The position numbers and the translations under genes were made by a program. Positions 1 through 13,700 of a stretch of 64,000 nt of DNA are shown piece by piece. The stretch spans positions 673,387-737,386 of the forward strand of contig JANPYM010000007.1 of assembly GCA_025890175.1 (NCBI GenBank), written 5' to 3'. The first letter of the stretch is position 1; every line of letters begins with the position of its first letter. Below the pieces are notes generated by a model. That model saw only the letters and a program-made list of their open reading frames with translations. It had not been told where the DNA came from and did not search any database. The stretch is from Ciborinia camelliae. Its lineage: Eukaryota; Ascomycota; Leotiomycetes; Helotiales; Sclerotiniaceae.

Positions 1-604
1 AAATTGTTTTAATTTATAATATATTTAATATATTAAAATTCTTTTTACTTTATATTTTAATCTTTTTTTTATTTTTTTAAATAATAATAAATTAACGATA
101 TTTTATTTTTTATATTAAGGTTTTAATAAAAAAATATAAAATATATTATCTATTTTGTAAATAAATAATAACTTTAATTTATATAATTGTTTATTTAAAA
201 TAATATTAATAATTGTAAATGGCTTTATAAAATATTTTGAAAATTCTTTTTTAAATATTAATTATTTAATATTTTTTGTATTAAATATTATCAAATTATT
301 AATATTAAATCGCTAATATTCTATTGGAATATTTTTTTGAATTTTTTTTTATAATTGTTTTTTATTAAAAATTTTTAAACTTTTTTTGTTCCTCTATTAA
401 AGTTTCGATTTTTTTATTGGTTATTAATATTCTTTTTTTTTATATTAATATTTTTATTAATATAATTAAATATAAATTAAAAATTATATATAACCTTAAA
501 TAAATCTTTTTTTATTACATTATATTAATTAATATTATATATAAATTTTATTAAAAATAATAATAACACTTAATTATTTTGCTTTTAATTCGAATAATAT
601 ATAA

Positions 605-783
605 TGTCGAATCACCTCGGTGGTATCAAAATATATATAGTAGAAAGTAGTATATTATAAAAGCATGCAGATCGATCGTAGATCGATCTGCGAGCTTATA
701 TGCCCGCGGGGTGCGGGCATATCGGCCGCACGCGGCCGTACGCTCCGGTGAATCTGCCCTGCAGATTCACTGGTATCGCAACA
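605..783. mobile_element. Solo LTR (family G), 179 bp, TSD TATAA
   Basis: The unit begins TGTCGAATCACC and ends GGTATCGCAACA (TG...CA termini). It is flanked on both sides by TATAA (600-604 and 784-788), a perfect 5-bp target-site duplication. It is an island of normal GC content in AT-rich DNA and hardly touched by RIP. There is no internal domain, so it is read as a solo LTR left by LTR-LTR recombination. Most of its length is occupied by stem-loops (661-770). Confidence 0.8.
661..770. repeat. Four consecutive perfect hairpins inside LTR G
   Basis: Stem 1 pairs 667-677 with 681-691 (11 bp, 3-nt loop; 661-664 pairs with 694-697 beyond a 2x2 internal loop). Stem 2 pairs 698-707 with 713-722 (10 bp, 5-nt loop). 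Stem 3 is CGGCCG at 723-728 with 733-738. Stem 4 pairs 748-757 with 761-770 (10 bp, 3-nt loop). Stems 2 and 3 abut. All stems are perfect even though they lie in RIP-prone DNA. Confidence 0.9.
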
Positions 784-1378
784 TATAATATAATATATAA
801 AATTTTGGTTTTATTATTTAATTTATTTATTAATTTAAAAATAAAATATTATTAATTGTTTTTAACAAATATAAAAATAAAATATTAGCTTTTTTTAAAA
901 ATAATTTATAAATTATAATTTTTTATTTGAAATAATATTTTTTAATATATTAAAATCTTTAAATATATATACAAATAATATTTCTATTAATTTAAAAGAA
1001 TTAATAATTTTAATCATAAATATATATTTTATTAATTTTATAAATTTATTAATTATTATAAAAATTATATTATAAATATACTTTTCAATTTTTAAAAAAA
1101 ATAAATTTGTAATAAAATCTATAGTTATTTTTTTTCAAAATTTTATAAAAAAAGAATATTTTTAATTTGTTATATAATTAATAATATTTTATTATCAAAT
1201 ATTAATATATTATATAAATCTTAATATATTTTTTAATATTTTTTTTTATATTTTATTAAAAATATTTTTTTTATATTTTATTTAAAAATATTTTTTTTAA
1301 TATTTTTAATATTTTTTTTATATCCCAATATTCTTTTATTAAATTATTATAATAAATTTTTAAAATTTTTATTTTTAT

Positions 1379-1921
1379 TGTTATACGTGTTACATAGGAT
1401 CATAAAAGTGAAATTGTAGATATACAATCTGATAAAAGAATTATACTAAAAAGAAAAGAATCTTTTTAGAAAGAATATTATTTAATATAGATATTGACTA
1501 TATATATTAAGGTAGAAAATGCAAGGAATCAACTAGATCAATATTGGCTTCAAAACTTTTCATTGCTTTCTAAATAAAATTCCTGTTATCTTTTAAATAG
1601 CTGGCGATGTATCGTCGATCGTCGTTTAAACGATAATGTTTTGTTTAATATAAAGCTTTGCAAGCTTTCGAAACTTTTTTCGTTTAATTATATAAATCCA
1701 TTTTGCATATATCAATATTTTATTAATTAAACATTATATTGGAAATTCGCCGTTGATCGACGTTGAACGCTAACGATCGCCGATGCACCGGCTCCAAGCC
1801 TGAATTCTATGCCCAGGCATCTCTTTTGTTTTTATTGCCTTTAGATCCGTAACAATATAATTATAGTGATTATATAATCAATTATATAATTATTATATTA
1901 AATAAAGATTTTAATATAATA
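1379..1921. repeat. 5'-side LTR of element H, interrupted by LTR I
   Basis: This LTR is 1379-1504 plus 1860-1921. It matches 7881-8068 over its whole length, with differences almost all transitions. At its right end 1904-1922 differs from the partner at about half of the positions, every one a C-to-T or G-to-A change. The left part (1388-1504) is better preserved. Confidence 0.75.
1505..1854. mobile_element. Solo LTR (family I), 350 bp, nested in LTR of H
   Basis: It begins TATTAAGGTAG (a RIPed TGTTAAGG is likely) and ends GATCCGTAACA. The flanks are ATATA at 1500-1504 and 1855-1859, a perfect 5-bp target-site duplication. The homologous LTR at 7881-8068 lacks this segment and shows the uninterrupted site near 8003-8008, so the insertion is proven by an empty site within the window. 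Its 3' half keeps normal base composition. Confidence 0.8.
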
Positions 1922-4900
1922 TTATTTTTTTTTCGAAGATAAATTTAAAGCACCGAAGATATAAATTAGTTTTGCTTTTTTTTATATTAGTTTTTTTTAT
2001 TTTTAGGTTTAAATTAACTTAGATAAACAACATAAAAAATCTTTACTTTTTTTTTTATATATATAAAATCGAAAACGTTATAATAAATATAATCAAAAAA
2101 ATATTTTAATTATTAAATTTTATATTATAATTATTTATAATAAAATCTAAAATTCAAAATACATTTCAATTTTTTTTTTTTTTTATTATTAATTATTATC
2201 AATATAATAAATTACTTTATATATTAATTAGATAAAAGATTTTCTAAATTATATTATAATATTATAATATTTTATATATTTTAATAAAATAAATTTGTAA
2301 AAAAAATTATTAAACATTTTTTTGATTGGAAAAGGGCTAATAAATTTATTCTTTAATTTAACAAAAAACTATTTAAATTTTAATTATTTAATATTTAAAA
2401 AAAAAAAATTGTTTATTTTAAATAATAATATCAAAATTTGTTTATTATTAATAAAACTTTTTATTTTAATTTAAACAAAATTTATTTTATTACAAAAAAT
2501 ATTTTATATATTTTTTATTTATCAAATAATATTAAAAACTTTTTTTTTATTCACAATTTTTATAAAATTTTAATTTCGAAATATAATTAATTGAAAATCA
2601 AAACTTATTTAAAGATTAAAATTTTTATTAACAAAAAACGGAAATATTTTTATAATATTAAAAATAATATTATTTATTACAAATTTTATAAACGCAAATT
2701 ATTTTACCTAATTATTTTATTAATAAAATATATATATCTAAAAATATTGTTTTATTTTTTTATTAATATTTTCAATTTGTTTATTTAATTTGAAATAATA
2801 AAATATAAATTTATATCTTCAAATTTACAAAATATAAAATAAATATTATTATAATTTTAAAACGAATTACAATTTTTAATTGAAAATAATAAAATCGAAT
2901 AATTTATATAATTTGAAAATATATTAAATAATTAATTTAATTATTTTTTTAATAAATATTTTTTTATTATTTATAAAATAAAATATAAAATATTGTTTTT
3001 TGATTATTTAATTAATTATAATTAATATTATATTAAAATTAAAGTTTAATAATAATTCGATAACAAAGTTTATAAATATATTTTGTTATAATTAAATAAA
3101 AATCGAAAATAAATAAAATATATTTTAATAAATTTGTTATAAATATTTAATTTTTTAATAAATATAATAATTGTATATATACTGCAAAACGTTTTTATTT
3201 ATATAAAATTAATAATATTATTTTTTTAAAATTGTTAAAATTTTAGTATTATTAAAATAATTAACAATTAATTAATTATAAATTTTAATAATAATTTTTG
3301 TTTATTAATTTTTGGATTTTAAAATTCAAATTTTATATTTATAATAAAACAATTTATTATTTAAAATAAAACAAAATATTAAAAAAAAAATTTATTTTAT
3401 TAAATATCGTTTTTTATTATTATTATAATTTAATTGTAAAACTTGTTATTATATTATATATTCAATATTGTAAAATAAAAATAAAAATATATTTTATCAT
3501 AAAATAAATTAAAAATGTTTATAATATAAATTTCAAATTAAATATTTAAATAAATTTAATTATAATTTAAAACGATTTATTATTAATATTAAATTTTATT
3601 ATTTATTTTGTTATATGGGAAATTTTAAATTTATTGATTTAATATATTAATTTTATTATTATTTTTTTTAATTAATATATTATTTAAAAATTATAATTAA
3701 CGAAAAATATAATTTATTAGATTTATCGTTTAATAAATTTTTTTATAATTATATAATATTAAAATATCTTATAATTAATAAATATATTTATTAAAATTTC
3801 AATTTTTTAAATATTAATTTTTTATTTTTCAAAATAATAAACAATAACAAATAATTCTTTATTATAAATTTTGTAATTATATTTAATTAATATTATTTTT
3901 TTGAAAAAATAAATAACAAAATATAATCGCCTATTATTTTTAATTTGGAAAAAAGTATTTTTAATGATATAATTAAAAACGTTATATTTAACAAATATTT
4001 TTTTCTTTTAATTGAAATATATTAAAACAAAAATATAAATAATAATATTTTTTAATATTAAAAATGTTTTTTTGTAATTAAAAATTTAATTAAAATTGAA
4101 TGTTTTGTTAATTTTAATCTACAAATTAATTAATAACCTATAAATCCGAAAATATTTATTAATAAATTATTTATAAAAATTTATAAAATTTATAAAATTC
4201 TTAAAGCAAAAAATATTTTTTATATTTTTGAAACGTTTTTAATCAAAAATAATTTAAATTTTTGTAAAATTTATTTTGATATTATTAATTAATAAAATCA
4301 AATTTAAAAATTTAATTTTTTAAATAAAAAATTTACATTTTTTATTATCAATTTGTAAATTAATTTTTTTAAAAATATTAAATATTTAATATATATAATT
4401 GATATATTTATTATAATTTTTATTATAAATAAATATAAAAATATTTAAAAAATTTCAAAATATATTATTAATATAATATTAAAATATAATTAGTTTATTC
4501 TATAATTCAAATAATATAATTTTATAATAAAATAATCCAAATTTTATATAAAATGTAATCAAATCTATATATTTTTTGGTTTTTATTTAAATTCGATTAA
4601 AAATATAACGAATATCAAATTTAATTATAAATTTTAATTTAATTATTTAAATTAAAGTTTTATTAATTAAAAATAAAAAATAAAATTCTTTTTTAATAAT
4701 AAAATTGAATTTGTAATAATCAATATAAAATTGTAATTTATTTTTAAATTTTTAAATAAATAAAATTAGAAATATAAAGATTGTTTTATTAAATTTAATA
4801 AAAAAAATTTTAAAATTATTATTAATATATTTTTTAACAAAATTTAATTTTTTGTTAAATATTTGAAATAATAATGTATAATTAAATTTATTAAATTTAT

Positions 4901-7880
4901 TAAATTTAATATAATAATCGAAATTATTATAAAAAAAAAATTTATTTGTTTTATTTTTTTTAAATATATTTAAATAATTATAATAATTGGATAAGATTTT
5001 TTTATATAAAAATTTTTTATTATTTTATTTAATTTTTGTATTTTGTTATTGATATTTTTTGTTTATAATATTTATTATAAAAATAATAAAGATTTAAATA
5101 TTTTTTTATTTTAAAATTATTAAAAAAAAAATAATGTTGATTATATTAATATATAATAAAATTAAATCTGTAAAAACAAAAACCGAATTATTATTAAATA
5201 TAAAAATTTTGATAGTTTCTTGTTTTAAAATGATTTTTAATGCAAAATATATTGTATTATTAATTTTTAAAAGTATATTTTTTATTTTTATATTTTTTGT
5301 TAAAAATGTAGATTTTAATTAATTTTTCGAAAACTTAATTTTTAATATATTAAAATATAAAGAAAACTTTGATTTGAAAGATATAATTTTTATTTTTATA
5401 TAAATTATAATTTTGTATTATTATATTTATTTATTTTTTATTAATATTTAATAAAATATATTTATAATATAAAATGTTGTAATATTGATATAATTGTATA
5501 TTTAAATTTAAACAAATATTTTTTTATAATTAATTATAATTTTAAAAACTTTGTTATTAAAAATCTTTATTTTATATAATCAAAATAAAAATATAAATTC
5601 AATTTATTTTGTTTTACAAATAAATATAATAATAATTTTATTAATAAAATTTTTATTAAAATAATATATATTAAAAAAAATTAATATTAATATCTTTATT
5701 TTTTTAAATAATTTATTAATAAATTTTATTATTTTATTTACAAATATAAATTTAATAAATATAAAATTATAATTAATTGATATAAATTAATAAAATTATA
5801 ATTTTAAAAAACTTTTGAAATCGAATTATAATTGTATTATAATTTTCAATATATTTAAACCAAAAATTATATTTTTTTTTATTATAATATAATTTTATCT
5901 AATTTAAATATATCTTTTTTTATAAAACAATTTTTAACAAAATAATTAACTTTTTTGTAAATAAAACAAACATTTTTTACTTACAATTTTATTTATTTAA
6001 ATATAAAAATCCTAATTTCTTTTTTTAAATTTTAAATAATAAAACTAAAAATATCTTTTTTTTTTGATTTTTTTTTTACATTTTAATTTATATTTTTTAA
6101 TTATATTGAATTAGTTAATATTTAAAATTATTATATTAATCTTATATTCCAAATTTTAAATTATTATATATTTATATAAAAAAATTATAATTTGTTTTAT
6201 ATCCTTATTAATTTTATATTAAAAATTATTAATTATAATTTTTTTAATAAATTTGAATTCAATAAAAAATTATTAAAATTTTTTTTAAAACCAAATAAAT
6301 GATTATTTGTTTTAAAACAATTTATAATATTCAATTTAAATTATTTTAATTTTATTATTATTTTTATAGATTTATATAAAAATTTCGAATATTTTTTTTG
6401 TTAATATAAAAAAATTTAAATTATTAATTTATAATAATATATATATTATATAATTAATTAATATATAAAAATTATTTGTATTTAGTTTTTGAATTATTCG
6501 AAATTATTAAAATTTATATTAAAAAGTTTGCTATTTGTTTTTATTAATTTTAAATTCGATTAAATTAAAAAAGATTTATATTAATTAATAAAAATAAAAA
6601 TTAATTATAATTGCAATAATAATCTTTTTTTATATTTTTTTTAAATTGTTAAATAATAATAATAAAATTAATAATTTTTTCTTAATATATTTTTTAAATA
6701 ATAATAAATTTGTTAATTTTTATATTAAAATTAAAAATAATTAAGATTTTGTTTTTTGCAATATCATTAAAATTAATAACAAAACTATTAACAACTTTAA
6801 GCTTTTTTTTTAATTTAAAAATTAACATTTTTTGATTATTATAAAACAAAATAAGTTTATTATAAATTATTATAATATTATTATATTTATAGAATATATT
6901 ATTTATTTAAATAAACATAAAAATCAATTATTTTAAACTAAAATTTTTTAATTTTTTCATTTTTTTAAATTTCTTTAATTAAAAAATAATATTAAATTCG
7001 TTTTTTTTTAAAAAAAAATTGTATCAAATATAAGCTTTATTATTATTAATAATATTATTAAATAATAAAAAAGTTATAATAAATTCAAAACTATATTTAA
7101 ATAACAATACAATATTTTTTATTAACAAATTATAATTATTTTATATTAAAAAAAAGATTTTTAATAATTGAAAAAAATATATTTGATTAATTATTATTTT
7201 ATTAAAAAAATATATTATTTAAAAAAACAATATAATTTTAAAATAATTACAAACAAAAATAAATAAAAAAATTATTTTGTTATTAATAAAATAAGTTTTT
7301 TATATTAATTTAAAAATAAATATAAAATTTATTATAATTTATTTGAAAATAAATATAAATGAATATTTAATTAATAATATACAAATATAATTAATATTTT
7401 AATAAATACTTTATTATATAAAATTTATTATAATTTATTCGAAAATAAATATGAATAAATATTTAGCCAATAATTATATATTTTAATAAATATTTTGTAA
7501 TATAAAGTTTATTATTGTTTAATAATTTAAATAATTCGTTTATATTAAAATTTTGATTTATAAAATTATTATTATTATAAGTTATTACAAATTTATGTTT
7601 TATAAAAGCCTTATTATAATATTTTAAAATCGTTTTATTTTTTGATATATTATAAAGATTTTATTATAATATCCCTAAATTGTTTTATATAATTATAAAA
7701 TCAATATTATTGCAATTTATTGCAAATTTGTATTTTTTTAATTAAAAAGTTAAATATTTATAAATATTTAGATAATTATTAAAAAGCATTTTCAAAAATA
7801 TAAATTTTGAAGTATAAAATTGTTTTATAAACTTTTTATATTTTTTATAAAAATATAAAATAAAATAAGTATAGTTTTTA

Positions 7881-8068
7881 TATTATATATATTATATAGG
7901 ATTATAAAAATAAAATCGTAAATATACAATCTGATAAAAGAATTATATTAAAAAGAAAAAAATCTTTTTGAAAAGAATATTATTTAATATAAATGTTGAT
8001 TATATAATTATGATGGTTATATAATCAATTACGTGACTGTCATATTAGATAGGGGCTTTGGCGTGACA
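7881..8068. repeat. 3'-side LTR of element H, 188 bp
   Basis: Full-length partner of the interrupted LTR at 1379-1921. It ends GGGGCTTTGGCGTGACA and is followed by the TSD TTTAT. It carries fewer RIP changes at its right end and more at its left end than the partner. Confidence 0.75.
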
Positions 8069-9060
8069 TTTATAACTAAATCCGATAATATAAAAACGAT
8101 TTTATTATAAATAATTATTTTTTTAATATTTATGTATTATAATAAAATATTTTTAATAGATTTTTATTTTTATTTAATATATTTTTTTCTTTTTATAAAT
8201 TTATTATATTTTTATGATTATAATAAAATATTTTTTATAAATTTTAATATAATATTAAATATTATTTTATTTTTAATTATAACATTAATTATTTAATAAA
8301 ATATTAATTATTTATAATTAATCTTTATTAATAATTTTTTTTTAAAAAAAGATTTATAATATTTTATAAAAATATTTATTTTATATTTAAATAATAATAT
8401 ATTTTAATTAATATTATTATATTTTTTAATTTATTTTTTAATATTAAAAATATTTTGTTATTATTATTTTAATAATTTATTTGTTAAATTTAAATTCTTA
8501 ATTTTATATTTAATTTCAAAATTATATATAATAAATATTTCGATTTATTTAATTTATTTATTATTTAGTTTTTTCTTAATTATAAAATATTAAAGATTAT
8601 TATAATTTGTTTTTATAACAATAATATAATAATTATTTATAATATAATATTATTATTTACAAAATATAATATTTATTACTAATAATTTTTAATTATAAAT
8701 TATATAATATTATTTTATAAAATTTAATTTTTTAAAATAAAATATTACAAAATATTATTACGATAATTCCTTTAAATTGGATTTTTTTTTAAATAATTAG
8801 GAAAATATATATTTTAAAACAAATCTTAATATATTTATTTTAATTATTATTTAAAACTTTAATTGAAAATATTATAATATTAATATAATAATAAATATTA
8901 TTATTTAAAACTTTAATTGAAAATATTATAATATTAATATAATAATAAATATTATTTTTAATATTTTAAAAAATATTTATATTTTTATATCTTATATAAA
9001 AATATTTATAATTTTTTTTTTGGTTTTTTTAAATAATATTATTATTTTATTAACTATTTT

Positions 9061-9256
9061 TGTCGGTTCATTTTAGGGTGATGAACACATATATGTAGTA
9101 GTAGGGTGACCAGCAACAGTAGGTATAAAACTTGTTGTAGTATTAATGGTGTTTTAGCTAAGAGGGTGCGGGTGGGAGCACTCTAATATAGACGCATGCC
9201 GCGTCTAGCCCGCGCTAGCCCGCGCGCAGGCGAAAGCACGTGACCCTGTCACAACA
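9061..9256 (-). mobile_element. Solo LTR (family A), 196 bp, TSD ATTTT
   Basis: On the minus strand it begins TGTTGTGACAGGGTCACG and ends ATGAACCGACA. It is flanked by ATTTT at 9056-9060 and 9257-9261. Base composition is near normal, with CG-rich motifs preserved, so it is a young or RIP-exempt insertion. Related sequences lie at 31589-31811 and, for the 3' part only, at 52199-52293. Confidence 0.85.
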
Positions 9257-12200
9257 ATTTTCAAATATTTTTTAATAAATTATTAATAAAAATTTATAAA
9301 GCTTAAAAAAACTTAAATTTTTTTAAAAATATGAAAAATAAATTATTTAATAATAATCTCGATTTTATTAAATTTTATAATAACATTATTATATAACATT
9401 ATAAATTCCAAAAATTTAATTTTTTTATTATTAAATACACATTTTTTAAATTTTACATAAAATTTATAAATAATTAATTTTTCAAATATCTAATAAATAT
9501 TATTAATATATTATTAAATATTTATCAAATAAATTAATATATTATTAAAATATATTATATATATAATATTTATTAACTTTATAAAAACTTAATTAATATA
9601 AATTTAAAAAATAATAAAAATATTTATAAAACTAAAAAATATAAGTAAATATTTAAATTATTTATAACAAATAAAAAATACTATCTTTTATTCATCTTTT
9701 ATCTAAATTCAAATCGAATAATATATATCTTTTAAATTTAATTTAATAAAAATAATATCTCCTTATAATCAATTAAAAAATTTATTAATTAAAAATAAAA
9801 ATATTCGATTTTTCTTAATAATTTGATTTAATCTTTTATAATTAATATATAACCAATAATTTTTTTTTTTAAAATAAATATAATTAAAATCTTAACAAAA
9901 CTTATTAAATAATAAATTTATTTTTTTGATTAATATTTTTTAAATATTTTTTTAAAATTAATAATTCTTTTTTTAAAAAAATAATTTTTAATTTTAATTT
10001 AATTTAATATTTTATTAAATAATAATTAAATAATAATTTACTTTCTTTTTTTAAAAAAGTTTACTTTAAATCCTTATATTTATTTAAAATAATAAAAATA
10101 TCTAAAATAAAAATCCTATATTTTGTTTATATTATATTAAAACTAAATATTTAACTTAATTATAAAATCAAAACTTATATTCCCTTACTTATTTTCTAAT
10201 AAACTTTTTATACTAAAATAACCTCAATAAATTTTAAATTAAATTAAAAACGAAATTTTATTAATTACCAATTAATCTTAAAATTTATTGTTTTTAATTA
10301 TAAAAAACTTAAAATTATATTTATATAAAAAAAATCCAAAATAACCAAAATAAATTAATAAATATATATTTTTTTATTTTTTAATATATTTATTATTTTT
10401 ATAATAAATTAATAATCTTTATAAATAAAAATATAAATTTTTAATGTAAATACTAAAAATATACCTTTTTTTAATATAAATTCTTAATTCCATTTAATAT
10501 ATTTATTTTGTTAAATTATATTAATTTAAATATTTAAATTAATAAAATAATAAAATATTATTAATCAATATTTTAATTTAAATATAATAATAATAATAAT
10601 AATAATATATATTTTTTTTTAAAATCTAAAATTACAAAAATATTTAAAATAATCATTAAATTTTATTATTTCTTTATTAATATATTTTGCTATTTTTTTA
10701 TTAAGAAAATTTAATATTTTTTTATTAATATAAATTTTTTTTTTTAAAATAATTTTTTTTAAAATATCTTTTTTAATAATACTAATATTTAAATAGATTT
10801 TTATAATTAATAATATAATAATTTGATTATTAATATTAATAATTTTTTAATAATTTTTTTTAATATTTTTAATATTAAATTTTTTTTATTAAATAATTTT
10901 TTTATAGAATTTTTTAATTTAATTTTTTTTTAATTTTAATAAATTTTATTAATATAATATTTATATAATCTTTTTAAAATTTATAATAAAATTAAATGAA
11001 ATTTGAATAATACAAAAAAGTATTATATATTTAATTAATATTTTTTAATTTATATATTTATTTTATAAATCTTTTTTAAATTTAAAATTATTAAAAAGAT
11101 TTAGATATTTTTTTATTTATATTAAAATATAAATTAATAAATAATTGTTTTTAATATATATTATTTGTTTTATATTTTATATTGTTTTTCAAATTATTTA
11201 AATAAAAAATAAAATTATTTATATTTTGTTTAATTTTTAATATCCAAATAATTATTATATATTATCAATTTTCTTTATTTAGAATTATATTATATATATA
11301 TTTTTTAAATTTTATTCATATAATATTATTTAATTAAATTATACTAATAAATCGATATTATATTATTAAAAAACGTTTTTCAAAATATTATATTATATAA
11401 TCTATTTTCTAAATATTAATACAAAAATAATATTTATTATTATTTTTAAATATTATTTTGATTTAAAAAAAGAAATTCTTTATTTAAAAAATATTTGTTT
11501 TTTTTTTATTAAAATAATTTTTAAAATTTTGAAAGTTTAATATTTGATTTGAAATGAATAAATAATATTCTATTAAAAAGTATTAGGATTTTAATAATTT
11601 TTTATATTTAAACAAATTAGATTATAATTTTGTTTATAATTTTTATATTATTTTCTATATTTTATATTTATTATTTTAAAATATTATAAAAACTTTTTTT
11701 TTAAAAATTTTTAAATTTTAAAAAAGAATTTGTATTTTATTAATATATTTAAAATTCGTTAATGATATTTTTTTATATATTATTAATTTTAATATTTTGT
11801 TAAATAAATATAAAAATGTTTTTTATATTGAATATTATTTTAAATATTATTAATTTAATTAATAAATTAATAAATTAAAAAATATAAAAAAGTAATTAAA
11901 TTAATAATTATCAATATATCGATTTTAAGTTTAAATTCTTTGTTCAAATATTTTTTTTATTTTTATTATCTTTAGATTTGTAATAAATTGTTTTTAATAT
12001 TTTTTCTTTATTTTTATAATATCTTTTTATATTGATATATAATAATAAAATTTATAATATTTTATATTAAATTATAATAAATATTTTAATATAAAAATAA
12101 AAAAAGTCAAAATTAAAATTATATAAAAAAATTTATCAAATTATTTAATATATATTGTTTAATAATTTAAGTTTAAATTTAAAATATTTTTTATTAAAAT

Positions 12201-12441
12201 ATTATAATTATATTTAAAAATTGTTGATTAATAATAATAATATAAATAATAAATATAAGGTTTAAAATATATTTATATTATATTTTGATATAAAAATAGA
12301 TTATTTATAGATTTAAAAATAATAATAAAATAAAAAATATTTGTAATTTATTGAAATAAAAAAATGGTTTTTAATTCCCAATTCTAATTTATATATTTTT
12401 AATTTCTCTAATCTATACAAACTTTGAATTCGGGCTTGTTT

Positions 12442-12623
12442 TGTCACGGAGTGAAATAGAAAAAGGAATTATAATCTTAGGCATCGAAATAGTATTATAG
12501 TAAACTATAAAGAGGAAAGGATTCTGATCTGAAAGAGGATCTTTAAATACCCTCTAGCTCCTGCCCTAGCTCTCTAGCTCTCTAGCTCCTGCCTTAAGCA
12601 AGAACCCTTAGTAGTTCCTGATA
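12442..12623. mobile_element. Solo LTR (family J), 182 bp, TSD TGTTT
   Basis: It begins TGTCACGGAGTG and ends GTTCCTGATA (a RIPed ...CA end). The flanks are TGTTT at 12437-12441 and 12624-12628. It contains a short direct repetition of CTCTAGCTCCTGCC-like words around 12552-12595. No second copy is in the window. Confidence 0.75.
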
Positions 12624-12858
12624 TGTTTTAATTTTAAGTTTTCTTTTAACTGTAATTTATTTTAATTTATATTTCAATTGTCAAATTTGAAATTAAAATT
12701 ATATAAATATATATCTTTTAATATTAAATCTTTTTACAATTTTTTAAAAAATTAATTATTAAATTACAAAATTAATTTTTTTTTACAAATTATTATTTTT
12801 ATATATATTCAAAGTTTTTTTAAATTTTGAAAAATCTTTTATTTTATAAAAAATAAAT

Positions 12859-13066
12859 TATTGGGGAATTAGATCATATAATTTCCGATTATATAATTAG
12901 AGATTACGTAGTAAGCTATACTGTATAGAGTATAGGGGAGTAGTATATAAAGGCAGCTAGACTGTTACCAAATATATATTTTTTAGTTAAATGAATTTAT
13001 TATAATTTTATTTTAGTACTTTTTTTCTATTATATTACTAATTATTCTAGGTATATATAATTAATA
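12859..13066. mobile_element. LTR (family F), RIPed copy
   Basis: It aligns end to end with the better-preserved LTR at 33740-33946. The left end is TATTGGGGAATT and the right end AATTAATA, with transition differences throughout. I could not find a matching target-site duplication (TAAAT against ATATT), so it may be part of a rearranged element. Confidence 0.6.
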
Positions 13067-13388
13067 ATATTAATAATATTTTTTAAAAATATTTATTTAA
13101 ATGTATAGATTATTTTCGAATATTATATATACGAATTGAATATTGTGTATATAGATTAGATAATTCGAATAATGGGTAATAATTGTTAATAATATAATTA
13201 AAGTTTAAATAAAATATTTGGTATAATAGATTTGATAAATCAAATATTTAATTTAGAAAATTCAAAACAAATAAGATTTGGGTGATTAGGGCGATAGGGG
13301 TAATTAAAAAAAAGTTGCAATATTATATTATTTCGAGCTTTATTATTTATATTAAACTAAATGATGTGCCCCAGCGTTATTTATTGCA

Positions 13389-13565
13389 AAGACTGTTGCC
13401 CTCCGACTGGCTTGGCTTTTCAACTTAATAGAGTTCTTTGGCGCTTTTGATGGCGGGTGAGACAAAATTCGGCAGATCATAAAGCATCCGTTCCCCAGGT
13501 GTGCGAGAGCTCAGTATGTGCATTTGAAGTTAACTGATGGATGTGCCAATTTTCCGTCACCATGG
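13389..13565. repeat. Left copy of diverged direct repeat flanking the helicase block
   Basis: About 170 bp that align in the same orientation with 22782-22942. Shared words include AGACTGTT, TTGGCGC, TCGGCAGAT, CATAAAG/AATAAAG and a TGTGCCAAT/TGCACCAAT tail. I estimate identity at about 70 percent by eye. No coding function is recognised. Confidence 0.55.
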
Positions 13566-13643
13566 GAGTGAGATACGTCTCGCAGAGTGTAGATAGCACA
13601 AGTTCATTAAAATACGTACCACATATATAGTACAGGAGGATAT

Positions 13644-13700
13644 GTTATTTTTATGGTTAGTGAACTATTGTATTGGGCGCGAGTTAACCATAAAAATAAC
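13644..13700. repeat. 16-bp perfect inverted repeat downstream of helicase gene
   Basis: GTTATTTTTATGGTTA at 13644-13659 is followed after 25 nt by its exact reverse complement at 13685-13700. It lies about 190 bp beyond the stop codon of the minus-strand helicase gene, so it could fold in the 3' UTR or act in termination. It could equally be a footprint of a tiny foldback element. Confidence 0.8.

Larger units (their letters stand above)
1379..8068. mobile_element. RIP-destroyed full-length LTR retrotransposon H
   Basis: The LTR at 1379-1921 and the LTR at 7881-8068 are both 188 bp once the nested 355 bp of LTR I and its duplicated target are removed. The pair is flanked by TTTAT at 1374-1378 and 8069-8073, a perfect 5-bp target-site duplication. 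The internal region (1922-7880) is 5959 bp, a normal size for Ty1/Copia or Ty3 elements. It is so RIP-mutated that I could not recognise gag or pol, so superfamily and orientation are open. Termini are TGTTATACG and GGCGTGACA. Confidence 0.75.
1..13330. other. AT-rich RIP-type block I
   Basis: Nearly pure A/T sequence with TA, AA and TT dinucleotides dominating. The few long reading frames are A/T-codon artefacts. Islands of normal base composition inside it coincide with short LTR units described separately. Where two repeat copies can be compared (1379-1921 against 7881-8068) they differ mostly by C-to-T and G-to-A, which is the RIP pattern known from Pezizomycotina. Apart from the elements listed I see nothing in 1-604, 8074-9055 or 9262-12436. 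Confidence 0.85.

Noticed and set aside
2591..2788. 65-codon open frame
   Set aside because: Composed almost only of Lys, Asn, Ile, Phe and Tyr codons; an artefact of AT-rich RIPed DNA inside element H.
5134..5322. 62-codon open frame
   Set aside because: Same AT-driven composition, with no conserved pattern.
7885..8073. Separate solo-LTR reading of 7881-8068 with its own short duplication
   Set aside because: A 4-bp match (TTTA) exists on both sides, but the perfect 5-bp TTTAT shared with the left side of 1379 and the equal LTR length fit a single full-length element better.
1..13330. Mitochondrial DNA with GC clusters
   Set aside because: The AT bias and GC hairpins recall mtDNA, but there are no mitochondrial genes, rRNAs or tRNAs. 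LTR units with TSDs are present and the region adjoins a spliced nuclear gene.
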